A DNA stretch of 6,024 nucleotides. It comes from a bacterium (GTDB lineage Bacteria; Cyanobacteriota; Vampirovibrionia; Gastranaerophilales; Gastranaerophilaceae). The notes below the pieces were generated by a model. That model was not told the DNA's origin and searched no databases. It saw nothing but the letters and a program-made list of their open reading frames with translations. The translations under genes were made by a program, and so were the position numbers. The stretch is from NCBI GenBank assembly GCA_024408905.1, contig JAKSUP010000088.1:1-6024 (forward strand). The letters run 5' to 3'. This document shows positions 5,738 through 6,024 of the stretch, one piece after another (position 1 is the stretch's first letter; each line of letters opens with the position of its first letter).

Positions 5738-5753
5738 ATCGTAACATTTTGTT
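5723..5753. promoter_or_regulatory. 13-bp inverted repeat, operator-like
   Basis: AACAAAATGTTAC (5723-5735) and GTAACATTTTGTT (5741-5753) are exact reverse complements around a five-base spacer. The repeat lies between divergent genes, where a terminator is not expected, so a dimeric regulator acting on one or both promoters is the simpler reading. The core GTTAC-N5-GTAAC does not let me name the regulator; it differs from the cyanobacterial NtcA box GTA-N8-TAC. Confidence 0.55.
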
Positions 5754-5903
5754 GATCATACGTAAAATGGCTACTTTATTGATTACGAGCCACTTTCGGC
5801 TTAATAAAAATTTACTTAACAAAAGTTAATAATAGCCGATTAGACTATTAAAAAGTTTTCTTTATGCGTTTTAATAGAAATAGAATTGTGTGTTATTTTG
5901 TAT
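5754..5903. other. AT-rich leader of the right-edge gene with weak stems
   Basis: The region between the operator-like repeat and the ribosome binding site of the last gene contains only short pairings: AGCC/GGCT (5788-5801), TTAAC/GTTAA (5816-5829) and TAATAG/CTATTA (5830-5850). A weak promoter for the + strand gene could be TTGTTG (5749-5754) with TACTTT (5772-5777), 17 bases apart. I recognise no riboswitch. Confidence 0.25.
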
Positions 5904-5915
5904 AAGGAGTTTCCT

Positions 5916-6024
5916 ATGAGAATTAATGCAGTATCGTCGCTCGGTAATTTATATAACATAAACAGAATTGAAAAAGCAAAGAGAGTTGAACCGAATGAGC
6001 CTGTAAATATGGGTTATTCGGTTA
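5916..6024 (+). CDS. 5' end of a gene of unknown function
   Basis: The ATG at 5916 has AAGGAG (5904-5909) six bases upstream, and the frame stays open for 36 codons to the right edge. The visible N-terminus begins MRINAVSSLGNLYNINRIEK and continues polar and basic. It has no hydrophobic core, so there is no classical signal peptide or membrane anchor in this part. I do not recognise a family. Short N-termini of this kind, with MxIN followed by Ser/Asn-rich residues, remind me of many uncharacterised proteins from Gastranaerophilales-like genomes, which is an impression and not a match. The gene is divergent from the amylase-like gene, and the two share the intergenic region with the inverted repeat at 5723-5753. 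Confidence 0.75.
   Translation, partial: MRINAVSSLGNLYNINRIEKAKRVEPNEPVNMGYSV

Overview
The window is an AT-rich bacterial segment with three zones: the tail of a prophage gene run, a structured non-coding block, and ordinary chromosomal genes. The base composition, and a gene starting MRINAVSSL at the right edge, make me think of a gut bacterium such as the non-photosynthetic cyanobacterial relatives (Gastranaerophilales/Melainabacteria). That is a guess from style, not a demonstrated placement.

Zone 1 (2-2045, + strand) is a tight phage operon. It holds the end of a small unrecognised phage-type protein, a DUF1353 protein, and a complete terminase large subunit (terL) with ATPase and nuclease residues intact. 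No portal or capsid gene follows terL. Instead a minus-strand gene for a short DegT/DnrJ/StrS-type PLP aminotransferase-like protein (2042-2743) meets it tail to tail with a 4-base overlap. This may mark the edge of a prophage or prophage remnant, or the aminotransferase may be phage cargo.

Zone 2 (about 2763-3356) holds no convincing gene and is the most unusual part. A 32-base perfect palindrome overlaps a likely promoter for the aminotransferase. A block from 2810 to 3182 then packs in many stems: a 13-bp hairpin, a possible three-way junction enclosing a long hairpin, two further hairpins, and a 19-bp hairpin. The 19-bp hairpin is preceded by an exact 14-base homopyrimidine mirror repeat, which could form an intramolecular triple helix. 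A 25-base exact repeat of the palindrome core lies on each side of this block (2764-2788 and 3213-3237). The block could be a large structured RNA, a small non-autonomous mobile element, or both. Neither is proven.

Zone 3 begins with a clear intrinsic terminator (3241-3276) for the minus-strand gene at 3357-5630. That gene encodes a 757-residue cytoplasmic protein of the alpha-amylase (GH13) type, with the catalytic acids in place but the two usual active-site histidines replaced. A divergent intergenic region follows, with a 13-bp inverted repeat that looks like an operator. The last feature is the first 36 codons of an unrecognised + strand gene with a strong ribosome binding site.
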